Positions 1 to 6,020 are shown, counted from the first letter of the stretch. The stretch: DNA of 6,087 nucleotides from Candidatus Hodarchaeota archaeon (GCA_016839955.1 JAEOTI010000317.1:1-6087), one strand, 5' to 3'. Numbers and translations: made by a program. Notes: generated by a model from the sequence alone, not told the origin.

Positions 1-596
1 GTGCTAGCACGTATTAACAGGTTCACTCCTTCCTTAGGTTTGACTGCTTTCCCTAGAAATGGTTCGACTAGATCCGAACCAAGTGTTATTTTTCCTTCTG
101 TTTTCAATTCGCCTGTTTTAGGCACTGTTGCAGCTTCAGCAAACTGTACGCACACAGTATGGCGTGTTGGAAGATCTACATCTTTCAAAAACTCAATTCG
201 AACCTCTCCTCCAAGAAAGTTATGACCTATGCCATTTACTATCGATTGAACTAAAACACGAAGTTTAATGTTATTAGAATCAGCAAGATCTCCTTTCCAT
301 AAACGAGATGTTCCAAGGTAAATCCGACCCACACGGACATCTTCCGACCACCAGACATCTACCGGAGAGAAACCTAACCACCTAAGAAATACTTTCGTTT
401 GAGTCTCAATTGTTGTGTCCTCTGACGTACCAAAAGATCGTTTACATGCCAAGGCTACAATTTGTGAAATTTTCTTCTCCCAGTCGTCTAAATCTTCAGA
501 TAATTCCGAAATTAGGTCAAATAGTGCTGTGGCAAGAAAGTTTTTAGCTCGGGCACCTGCAATTTGTTCTGATAAATCCTTAGAAATGAATAACAC
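1..596 (-). CDS. Unrecognised protein, N-terminal 198 residues (3' end outside window)
   Basis: The frame is open for 198 codons from a GTG at 594-596 to the window edge. An in-frame TAG lies just upstream at 609-611, so the GTG is the first usable start; no good ribosome-binding site precedes it, and translation may be leaderless. The plus strand of the same stretch holds only two short broken frames, which favours this strand. The visible part is soluble, with no signal peptide or membrane segment. Residues 1-55 look helical and acidic (SELSEDLDDWEKK at about 30-42). A Trp-rich stretch follows at about 70-100 (LRWLGFSPVDVWW), then a mixed alpha/beta region with NGIGHNFLGGEVRIEF at about 121-136, and a beta-like stretch to the edge. 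The pattern near 110-136 loosely recalls small-ligand-binding V4R-type domains, but the resemblance is too weak to name it. The family is unknown; that it is a real coding region is fairly secure. Confidence 0.7.
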   Translation of the reverse strand, partial: MLFISKDLSEQIAGARAKNFLATALFDLISELSEDLDDWEKKISQIVALACKRSFGTSEDTTIETQTKVFLRWLGFSPVDVWWSEDVRVGRIYLGTSRLWKGDLADSNNIKLRVLVQSIVNGIGHNFLGGEVRIEFLKDVDLPTRHTVCVQFAEAATVPKTGELKTEGKITLGSDLVEPFLGKAVKPKEGVNLLIRAS

Positions 597-660
597 CTTC
601 TTTGAAGGCTAATGGTATTTTAACTAAGATTATTGGTTGAATTAGGCCTTTTTTTAGCTT

Positions 661-669
661 AAATAAATT
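661..669 (-). promoter_or_regulatory. Candidate TATA box for the left-edge gene
   Basis: Read on the minus strand this is an AATTTATTT-like element about 65-73 bases upstream of the GTG at 596. It would place the transcript start near 638 and give a leader of about 40 bases. A competing element (GTTAAAATAC on the minus strand, 615-624) lies close enough to the GTG to give a leaderless transcript instead. The background is so AT-rich that neither is secure. Confidence 0.22.
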
Positions 670-885
670 TAGGAATTGTACTGATAAATAGATAATGATA
701 CAGAAAGAATGATCTTATGATGATTTTGAGCTATATCATGAAGTGTAAAAAGCTGAAATAAATATCTTGAATTAATTTAATATCAGGAATTAACTTATAT
801 TGTGAAATTTCAATAAAGACACTATAACTAATAATGGAATGAAAATTTATTAATTTGTTATTATTTGGCTTTCAAAAGCTCGTTA

Positions 886-896
886 CAATATAATAT
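886..896 (+). promoter_or_regulatory. TATA box of the Roadblock gene
   Basis: The sequence CAATATAATAT is centred near 890. With the usual archaeal spacing of about 25-27 bases to the transcript start, initiation falls at about 915-918, on or just before the GTG at 916. No purine-rich ribosome-binding site lies between, so this promoter implies a leaderless or nearly leaderless transcript. Confidence 0.45.
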
Positions 897-915
897 TCAA
901 ATTCAATAATCTTTG

Positions 916-1308
916 GTGTTCATTGTGTCCGATGAGGACGTAGCAGACCGTCTTATGCAGATTGAATCGCTTTTAAGGGATGTAGAACAGCGGATACCCG
1001 ATTTAGAAGGTCTATCCGTTGTTACAAAAGATGGATTACCAATTGCGTCTGCTTTAAATACGAGAGTAGACGAGGATCGTCTTTCAGCGATGACTGCTGC
1101 CATGTTGTCTCTTGCAGAACGTGTAGTAATAGAACTGGAGAGAGGCAAGATGGATGAGATGATTATTAAAGGATCAAACGGTTTAATTATCATTCGAGAC
1201 GCTGGTGAATACGCGGTTCTTGCTGGAATTACGCGAAGTGATGCTAAACTTGGATTAGTTTTGTTGGATATGAGACGGTGTGCTCAAGCTCTTGCAGATA
1301 TGATTTAA
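916..1308 (+). CDS. Roadblock/LC7 domain protein
   Basis: A single-domain Roadblock/LC7 protein of about 130 residues. The family pattern is clear: an N-terminal helix (ADRLMQIESLLRDVEQRIP), then the strand-turn-strand LEGLSVVTKDGLPIAS, a long helix (DRLSAMTAAMLSLAERVVIEL), two strands around DEMIIKGSNGLIIIRDAG and YAVLAGI, and a last helix (DMRRCAQALADMI). Roadblock proteins dimerise and in characterised systems bind small GTPases (MglB with MglA, the Ragulator complex); in archaea their partners are mostly unknown, and no GTPase gene is in the window. It is probably cytosolic. The start is uncertain: TTG 913, GTG 916 and GTG 925 are in frame and no ribosome-binding site discriminates. GTG 916 fits a leaderless start from the TATA box near 890; GTG 925 (MSDEDVADR) is equally plausible by protein. 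It is divergent from the left-edge gene and convergent with the isomerase, so it is probably its own transcription unit. Confidence 0.9.
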   Translation: MFIVSDEDVADRLMQIESLLRDVEQRIPDLEGLSVVTKDGLPIASALNTRVDEDRLSAMTAAMLSLAERVVIELERGKMDEMIIKGSNGLIIIRDAGEYAVLAGITRSDAKLGLVLLDMRRCAQALADMI

Positions 1309-1314
1309 GGCAAG

Positions 1315-1321
1315 TTTTTTT
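1315..1321 (+). terminator. T-run terminator after the Roadblock gene
   Basis: A T7 run begins 6 bases after the TAA stop, in the 73-base gap before the convergent isomerase gene. Archaeal RNA polymerase terminates at T-rich tracts without needing a hairpin, and none is visible here. The opposite strand has only shorter T tracts in this gap. Confidence 0.4.
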
Positions 1322-1381
1322 CTAACTTCGTTATTAGTAGTAGGAAAATACGGTTTTATGTGCTAAAATTAATTAGATCGA

Positions 1382-2617
1382 TCACTCGACGTTAGCATGT
1401 TCCTTTTTCATAGACTCTTCATCAATTCTCAAACTATCCGCGATTTGAGCCACAATACTATCAAGAAACAATGCTGAGGAGTACTCAAAGGAAGGAATAA
1501 GAGTTTTTGCATCCCAAGCATGTTTATCATATTCTGAGGTTTTACCTTTCCTCCCACTGATGAGCGTAACGTGATTAGCAAGTTTAGCTAATTCAGAATC
1601 TTTGAAAGAAGTCACTGCAAAAGTTTTCATATCTGTTTCTACAGCTAGTTTCGCATAAGTTAGTACATTGGACGTAGTTCCACTACCCGATATTGCTAGT
1701 AAGAGATCATCCGCATTTCGGAAACGCCAATCGTATTCACTTTGAACATTGATACCTAAGTGAGAGAAACGTACTGCAGCCATTGAAGCAACAATTCCTG
1801 ACATTCCAGATCCAATTACATAGACTTTTGGAGCTCTGTGACTATAGGCATGTGTTGCTCTCTTACCAAGCTCTTCAATCATCTCTTGAAGACCTGATTC
1901 TCGTTGAAGTCGACATTTATTTTGATAAGCTTCTCTTAGGACTTGTTTGCAAACTTCCCCAAATATTTCTTCTACAGGACTACTCATAGCTGTTTCTTCA
2001 AGACAAGCTGCAATACCACTTGCAGCTAACATTGAGGTTATTTCAAAGATTGTACCCATCGGTGTAAGTGGGGAAGCAATTCCCTCGATATTTCGTCGGA
2101 CATAGGAACGAGATTCTTTATCAGCGTCGATCTGAGATGGAATAAAGATTGAAACATCAGACAATCTCGCGATTTTGGATAAGGGATCTCCAACAAATGA
2201 TACTGCTGTTGCACCAGCTCGAATGCAATCTTCAAGGTTGTGAGCAGTGGTTTTTGTCCATCCACTACCTGAGAAACCAACAGATACATCTCCGAATCGA
2301 ACTGGTCGTGCATGACTTTTACCGATATAAGCGACATTCAATCCTTCCGTCTTTAATAATTCTCCAAAAGCCATGCCAACTTTGCCAGATCGTCCCATTC
2401 CAGTAATATGAACTGTCTTGTTTCCCTTTGCAAATTTTAATAATGAAACAAATCTTTCTAATGATACTGGGATTGCACATAGTTTCTCAACAGTCTCAGA
2501 ACCTGCTTCAATAAGAACTCCAAACGCCTCAGAGAAAGCTGTTAAGTCTGGTAAAACTGTGGGAATATCTGCGTCTACTACTGGCGATTTTACCAGTGGT
2601 TTAACGTATTCTTTCAT
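1382..2617 (-). CDS. Tandem SIS-domain sugar-phosphate isomerase, HxlB (6-phospho-3-hexuloisomerase)-like
   Basis: A 411-residue soluble protein with two SIS domains, at about residues 67-205 and 264-393, after a helical N-terminal segment. Hexuloisomerase (HxlB/PHI) is normally about 180-200 residues with one SIS domain, so this is a tandem duplication or fusion. Domain 1 carries ITGMGRSGK (71-79), FSGSGWTKTT (115-124) and PLTPMGTIFE (183-192), the last being the typical HxlB C-terminal signature. Domain 2 carries VIGSGMSG (267-274), ISGSGTTSN (309-317) and IPSFEYSSALFLDS (374-387). HxlB interconverts 3-hexulose-6-phosphate and fructose-6-phosphate; in many archaea the reverse route supplies ribulose-5-phosphate for nucleotides. 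The neighbouring phosphorylases also feed pentose metabolism. No hexulose-phosphate synthase is present here, so another ketose or aldose phosphate could be the substrate. The start is ATG 2615-2617, with only a weak AGGA upstream. The family is secure, the reaction inferred. Confidence 0.85.
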   Translation of the reverse strand: MKEYVKPLVKSPVVDADIPTVLPDLTAFSEAFGVLIEAGSETVEKLCAIPVSLERFVSLLKFAKGNKTVHITGMGRSGKVGMAFGELLKTEGLNVAYIGKSHARPVRFGDVSVGFSGSGWTKTTAHNLEDCIRAGATAVSFVGDPLSKIARLSDVSIFIPSQIDADKESRSYVRRNIEGIASPLTPMGTIFEITSMLAASGIAACLEETAMSSPVEEIFGEVCKQVLREAYQNKCRLQRESGLQEMIEELGKRATHAYSHRAPKVYVIGSGMSGIVASMAAVRFSHLGINVQSEYDWRFRNADDLLLAISGSGTTSNVLTYAKLAVETDMKTFAVTSFKDSELAKLANHVTLISGRKGKTSEYDKHAWDAKTLIPSFEYSSALFLDSIVAQIADSLRIDEESMKKEHANVE

Positions 2618-2676
2618 ATTCCAGGAATCCTAAAACCCATCTGATGTAAAAAGCAAGTAATAATCTTCAATTAGTC

Positions 2677-2685
2677 TAATAAATT
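2677..2685 (-). promoter_or_regulatory. Candidate TATA box of the tandem isomerase gene
   Basis: AATTTATTA on the minus strand, about 60-68 bases before the ATG at 2617, would give a transcript start near 2655 and a leader of about 38 bases. It was chosen on spacing alone in an AT-rich background. Confidence 0.25.
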
Positions 2686-2860
2686 CATTATTTGAATACC
2701 TTTCTTTCAACTACAGCTTAAAAATTCAGAGTCAATTGTGATATTACATATGAAATGGACTTAGATTTTCTTTTAATCCCTAGAATGGTTTCATCTGTAC
2801 ACTAAAAGGAAAATTCTTTTCTTGAATGAAAGAATCCATTGTTTTTCATATTTCTTCTAA

Positions 2861-2879
2861 AATGCTTAAACGTAGCATT
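2861..2879. promoter_or_regulatory. Palindrome in the phosphorylase promoter, possible operator
   Basis: AATGCT and AGCATT form a perfect 6-base inverted repeat around the 7-base spacer TAAACGT. It starts beside a TATA-like CTAAAAT (about 2857-2863) and ends about 28 bases before the ATG at 2908, between the likely TATA box and transcript start. A repressor dimer bound there would block transcription of the plus-strand phosphorylase. It is too short to be more than a candidate, and a weak RNA hairpin is an alternative. Confidence 0.3.
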
Positions 2880-2893
2880 GTAGAAAAAAAATT

Positions 2894-2899
2894 AGAGGT
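2894..2899 (+). promoter_or_regulatory. Ribosome-binding site AGAGGT of the plus-strand phosphorylase
   Basis: AGAGGT includes GAGGT, complementary to the conserved CCTCC-containing 3' end of 16S rRNA, and leaves 8 bases to the ATG at 2908. It fixes that ATG as the start. The other phosphorylase has the identical hexamer at the identical spacing. Confidence 0.65.
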
Positions 2900-2907
2900 T
2901 CAGAATT

Positions 2908-4428
2908 ATGAAAATAGATTTTAATTCTATTGAAGTAGAGGGGCAGGTTACTTTTATCCATCCTAACGATCTAACTATTCCTAAACCTAAATCACCGTTT
3001 AAGGTTAGACTTAGCGATGACCCCTCTATTCCTGTTGTAGACTGTTATATTTCTGAAGATTTTACTTCTCCAGGAACCTTATCAATTTCAAAGAAGCTTT
3101 ATCAGCAAATAAAAATGAGTGTGAAATTTGATCAATTAAATTTTGATTCTGTTCATTTTGATGACGATGCTGCATCTTCAATTCATCGGTTAATTCAGGG
3201 CGAGAAGCTCAAAAAAACTCAAGTTATGAAAATTGTCAATTCTATCTTTACAGGAGAACTTCCTCCTCTACAAACTGCTGGTTTTGTAGTTGCACAGCAC
3301 TTCTTAGAACAACAGATCACAAGTAGAGAAATTGAGTATTTTGTGGAAGCTTTTCGAGACTCAGGAGTGACACTAGAATTTGGTATGCCGACTCATGATA
3401 AACATAGCATTGGTGGGTGTCCAGGCACTTCCAAAGTCAGTATCGTAAGTGTTCCAATTGTTGCAGCTGCAGGCCTTCTCATTCCGAAAACAAGTACAAG
3501 AGCAATTACATCCCCTTCCGGGACAATAGATGCTTGGGAATGTATTGCTCCTGCAGATTTTACTCCAGATGAATTTGTGGAAATTGCAAAAAAAACAAAG
3601 GGATGTATAGCTTATGCCGGGGGACGATTAGGTATTGCACCAGTTGTTGACAAAATTATTTCTGATGTTGCCTTTCCTCTTGGTCTAGATCCGCATACAC
3701 TCTTAATAGCTGGGATTTTAGCAAAGAAATTAGCTGTGGGAGTTGATTTTCTAGCACTGGATATTCCAATCGGTACGAACAAGATATCTACCGAAGATGC
3801 TGGACGTTCAATAGCACGTAGGTTTGTTGATCTTGCAGATATTTTCAAAATTCGATTTGAAGCAGGCCTTACTTATGGTTCAGTACCTGTTGGTCATGCC
3901 ATTGGAGCTGCACCAGAAGCCCGAGAAGCATTAGATACCCTCATCAACCCTAAAACCGCTCCTGCATCATTAATTGAAAAAGCGACTGCTTTAGCTGGGA
4001 TACTATTCGAGCTATCTGGACTAGCTACTCGAGGCTCAGGTCAGGATGTAGCCAAGCACCTGTTATTTTCTGGTGAAGCATACGAGAAATTTAAGGAAAT
4101 GGTGGCAGCGCAAGGTGGTGATCCAAGTATACAACCTGAAGATATTGAATTATCTTCCCATAAGTTCTCCTGGCGCGCACCCGCTACTGGTTGGCCAGTT
4201 GAAATTAATAATTCTGCCCTAACTACCATTGCCCGGGCTGCTGGCACACCACGTCATCCAGGTACAGGTCTTATCTTAAGGACTAAAAAGGAAGCTGTTC
4301 AGAAAGGGGATGTGGTGCTCGATATTTATGCTCATAGCGATGCTGCTCTTGAACAAGCAAGAGGTTTAATTGCAAAATTAACACCAATATTAGTAGAAGG
4401 AATGCTAATCGAGCGTATAAGTGAGTAG
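2908..4428 (+). CDS. Divergent AMP phosphorylase / thymidine phosphorylase family protein
   Basis: A full-length 506-residue protein of the archaeal nucleoside/nucleotide phosphorylase family (usual length about 500). It has an archaeal-type N-terminal domain (about 1-88), a helical domain (about 90-155), the catalytic alpha/beta domain and a C-terminal domain ending VEGMLIERISE. Family landmarks are DKHSIGG (164-170), the phosphate-loop region TSTRAITSPSGTIDAWE (195-211), LAKKLAVGVDFLALDIP (271-287) and AAGTPRHPGTG (444-454). AMP phosphorylase makes ribose-1,5-bisphosphate and free base from a nucleoside monophosphate and phosphate. This copy departs from the family at several normally fixed places: an extra residue in GGCPGTSK (169-176), GTIDAWE instead of GTADxxE, AYAGGRLGIAPVVDK (235-249, again one residue longer) instead of WGGALNLAPADD, and GAAPEARE instead of GPALEAxE. 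The substrate may therefore differ, for example another nucleotide or nucleoside. It is divergent from the isomerase and tail to tail with its paralogue. Confidence 0.9.
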   Translation: MKIDFNSIEVEGQVTFIHPNDLTIPKPKSPFKVRLSDDPSIPVVDCYISEDFTSPGTLSISKKLYQQIKMSVKFDQLNFDSVHFDDDAASSIHRLIQGEKLKKTQVMKIVNSIFTGELPPLQTAGFVVAQHFLEQQITSREIEYFVEAFRDSGVTLEFGMPTHDKHSIGGCPGTSKVSIVSVPIVAAAGLLIPKTSTRAITSPSGTIDAWECIAPADFTPDEFVEIAKKTKGCIAYAGGRLGIAPVVDKIISDVAFPLGLDPHTLLIAGILAKKLAVGVDFLALDIPIGTNKISTEDAGRSIARRFVDLADIFKIRFEAGLTYGSVPVGHAIGAAPEAREALDTLINPKTAPASLIEKATALAGILFELSGLATRGSGQDVAKHLLFSGEAYEKFKEMVAAQGGDPSIQPEDIELSSHKFSWRAPATGWPVEINNSALTTIARAAGTPRHPGTGLILRTKKEAVQKGDVVLDIYAHSDAALEQARGLIAKLTPILVEGMLIERISE

Positions 4429-4474
4429 TATTACTCTAAAGACGTCCCAATAACATTCCTTCAATTGTTATTGG
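4384..4474. repeat. Imperfect inverted repeat across the convergent phosphorylase ends
   Basis: The stretch 4384-4404 and the reverse complement of 4454-4474 match at 17 of 21 positions, with a perfect 9-base core (GAAGGAATG at 4396-4404 against CATTCCTTC at 4454-4462) and a 49-base interval containing both stop codons. Both arms are coding: they encode the shared C-terminal TPI(L/T)(V/I)EGML of the two paralogues. The repeat follows from homologous genes lying tail to tail; any role as a hairpin at transcript ends is speculative. Confidence 0.6.
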
Positions 4475-5962
4475 ACTCAAACGAGCTAGTAGATCTGCTG
4501 CAGCTTCAAGTCGTCGAGGGGAGCTGGAATGAACTCTGAGAATGGGTTCTCCCCGTTTACATGCCTCTCTTTTACGAAGAAAAAATATCCCCGCTTGAGG
4601 GTCTCTTGGTGCTCCTGCAGCTTTTGCTACTCGTGTAATCGCCTTGTTACCAATATTAACAATCCAACCATCAGCAGGGGCTAACCATTCAAATATATGT
4701 TCACCCACTTCAATATCATCTACCTTAATATTAGAATCCCCTCCTTGAGCATCAATAATTTCTTTAAATTTAGCTAAGGCTTTTCCAGAGTAAAGTATTG
4801 ATTTTGCTAAGTCTTGTCCTTGACCTCGTAATGCTCTTCCAGCCATTTCAAAGAGGATTCCAGATAAAGAGGTTGACTTCTCAATAAGACTAGTGGGTCC
4901 CTTATCTGGATTTTTTAATGTTGTAAGCGCCTCTTGAGCTTCTAAGGCAGGTCCAACAGTGTGTCCGACAGGAATATCTCCAAAAGTTATCCCTGATTCA
5001 ACTTTGATTCCCAAACGACGACCTAGTTCAGCAAATTCTCGAGCTAATGACATTCCTTCATCATACGTTCCGACTTTTGTTTCATTTCCTGTTGGAATAT
5101 CCAGTGCTAGGAAATCAACTCCCATTGCAACTTTTTTCGCCATGATTGAAGCCATCATCATGGATCTTGGATTTATTGAAAGAGGTCGCTCAACTTGATG
5201 AATGAGAATATCATCTGCTGGTGCTAAATTTAACGCCCCACCCCAGCATATCATACCTTTTACACGAGAAACAATTTCTTTAATTTCATCTTCGCTGAAA
5301 TTCACTGGTGCGAAAATTTCCATGGTATCTGCGGTGCCAGAAGAACTAGTTATTGCACGACTACTCGTCTTCGGGATTTTTAAACCAGCTGCAGCTATAA
5401 TTGGGACAATGATGATTGATACTTTATTACCAGGAACGCCTCCTAAGGAATGTTTATCATAAATCCCGTCTCCAAGATCTAACATCTCACCTGTTGCTGC
5501 TATTTCTCGGGTAAACCACTCAATCTCATCCATTGTCCAATTATCATAGAGATGTGACATTATTAGGGTGCTTTTCTCCAGAGGAGTAAGACGATTAGAT
5601 ACCACATCTTCAACAATCGTATGGATTTCATCCTTACTGAGAAAAGTACCATTCATTCGTTTACGGATTAAACCATACGAGTCTGGTCTTAATCTAGGAC
5701 TTATATCAATCGTGATCAAGTCATCATTTTGTAGTCCGAGCGTTTTCATTCTATCTTTAGATAAACCAATTATGGAATTATCCATTTTTTGATCAACAAT
5801 TACACTATCAATTATTAAGGATGTTTTTGGAGAAATAGCTTGGATAATGCAATCCCCGAGTGAATGAATAACCTGACTCAAATTTGGTGAGACGATTGCA
5901 GCTCCACGAGGAAATATATCGACTTCCTTTACTGCTACTTGTTCTTTGTACGACCCAATCAC
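4436..5962 (-). CDS. deoA: AMP phosphorylase (nucleoside 5'-monophosphate phosphorylase)
   Basis: A full-length 508-residue protein matching archaeal AMP phosphorylase (family length about 500). The reaction is AMP (also CMP/UMP in characterised enzymes) plus phosphate to base plus ribose-1,5-bisphosphate, feeding the isomerase and form III RuBisCO of the archaeal pentose-bisphosphate route. The N-terminal domain (about 1-90), implicated in multimer assembly of the Thermococcus enzyme, is followed by a helical domain (about 95-160), the catalytic domain and the C-terminal domain. All family signatures are intact: DKHSLGGVPGNK (169-180), KTSSRAITSSSGTADTME (198-215), WGGALNLAPADD (240-251), MAKKVAMG (274-281) and PVGHTVGPALEAQEAL (331-346). 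The GTG start (5960-5962) is fixed by an AGAGGT ribosome-binding site 8 bases upstream. Its stop lies 7 bases from that of the paralogue. RuBisCO and ribose-1,5-bisphosphate isomerase genes are not in the window, so the downstream route is unproven. Confidence 0.93.
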   Translation of the reverse strand: MIGSYKEQVAVKEVDIFPRGAAIVSPNLSQVIHSLGDCIIQAISPKTSLIIDSVIVDQKMDNSIIGLSKDRMKTLGLQNDDLITIDISPRLRPDSYGLIRKRMNGTFLSKDEIHTIVEDVVSNRLTPLEKSTLIMSHLYDNWTMDEIEWFTREIAATGEMLDLGDGIYDKHSLGGVPGNKVSIIIVPIIAAAGLKIPKTSSRAITSSSGTADTMEIFAPVNFSEDEIKEIVSRVKGMICWGGALNLAPADDILIHQVERPLSINPRSMMMASIMAKKVAMGVDFLALDIPTGNETKVGTYDEGMSLAREFAELGRRLGIKVESGITFGDIPVGHTVGPALEAQEALTTLKNPDKGPTSLIEKSTSLSGILFEMAGRALRGQGQDLAKSILYSGKALAKFKEIIDAQGGDSNIKVDDIEVGEHIFEWLAPADGWIVNIGNKAITRVAKAAGAPRDPQAGIFFLRKREACKRGEPILRVHSSSPRRLEAAADLLARLSPITIEGMLLGRL

Positions 5963-5970
5963 TTTATTCG

Positions 5971-5976
5971 ACCTCT
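5971..5976 (-). promoter_or_regulatory. Ribosome-binding site AGAGGT of the minus-strand AMP phosphorylase
   Basis: AGAGGT on the minus strand leaves 8 bases before the GTG at 5960-5962. It supports this non-ATG start and matches the site of the other phosphorylase in sequence and spacing. Confidence 0.65.
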
Positions 5977-6020
5977 TTCAAGTATTTGTTGAGTAAAAAA
6001 GAATATTGTCTTAATTAATC

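Larger units (their letters stand above)
597..915. other. AT-rich divergent intergenic region
   Basis: About 320 bases lie between the starts of the left-edge minus-strand gene and the Roadblock gene. They are strongly AT-rich and contain no frame longer than about 15 codons with a convincing start. No tRNA, tandem repeat or long inverted repeat is visible. The stretch presumably holds the two divergent promoters; candidate TATA boxes are listed separately. A T7 run at 649-655 directly after AGGCCT reads as an A run in the leader of the minus-strand gene, and no visible gene needs it as a terminator. Confidence 0.6.
2618..2907. other. Divergent control region between the isomerase and phosphorylase genes
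   Basis: These 290 bases separate two divergent start codons and contain no credible gene. They are AT-rich. The notable elements are a candidate TATA box for the isomerase (2677-2685, minus), a palindrome at 2861-2879 and a strong ribosome-binding site at 2894-2899, both on the phosphorylase side. The stretch 2700-2850 shows short A/T-rich inverted repeats (for example GAAAA-TTC-TTTTC) of a kind expected by chance at this composition. Confidence 0.55.

Noticed and set aside
415..612. Plus-strand open frame of 65 codons, and a similar one at 1-225
   Set aside because: Both lie antisense to a single uninterrupted minus-strand frame of 198 codons with a more protein-like composition. They are broken by stops between them and resemble no family.
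641..656. AGGCCT followed by T7 as an intrinsic terminator on the plus strand
   Set aside because: No plus-strand gene ends upstream of it. It is more simply part of the AT-rich leader of the minus-strand gene.
717..761. 14-codon ATG frame in the intergenic region as a leader peptide
   Set aside because: It is too short, has no ribosome-binding site, and lies far upstream of the Roadblock promoter. It is expected by chance in AT-rich DNA.
903..1193. Minus-strand frame of 96 codons
   Set aside because: It is the antisense shadow of the clearly conserved Roadblock gene, and its Ser-rich translation is typical of a shadow frame.
1376..1383. GATCGATC palindrome at the 3' end of the isomerase gene
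   Set aside because: An 8-base palindrome overlapping a stop codon, with no second copy seen and no promoter nearby; it is compatible with chance.
2038..2406. Overlapping frames inside the isomerase gene (minus 2038-2337, plus 2149-2406; also plus 1783-1989 and 2418-2633)
   Set aside because: The isomerase frame is continuous across both SIS domains with all motifs, so these are shadows. No frameshift is needed.
4959..5792. Three plus-strand frames inside the minus-strand AMP phosphorylase, and minus frames at 3612-3848 and 4041-4247 inside the other phosphorylase
   Set aside because: They are antisense to intact, highly conserved coding sequence. Similar translations recur at equivalent places in the two paralogues (for example GISSARKSTP), which is simply the reverse complement of the shared conserved protein stretch.
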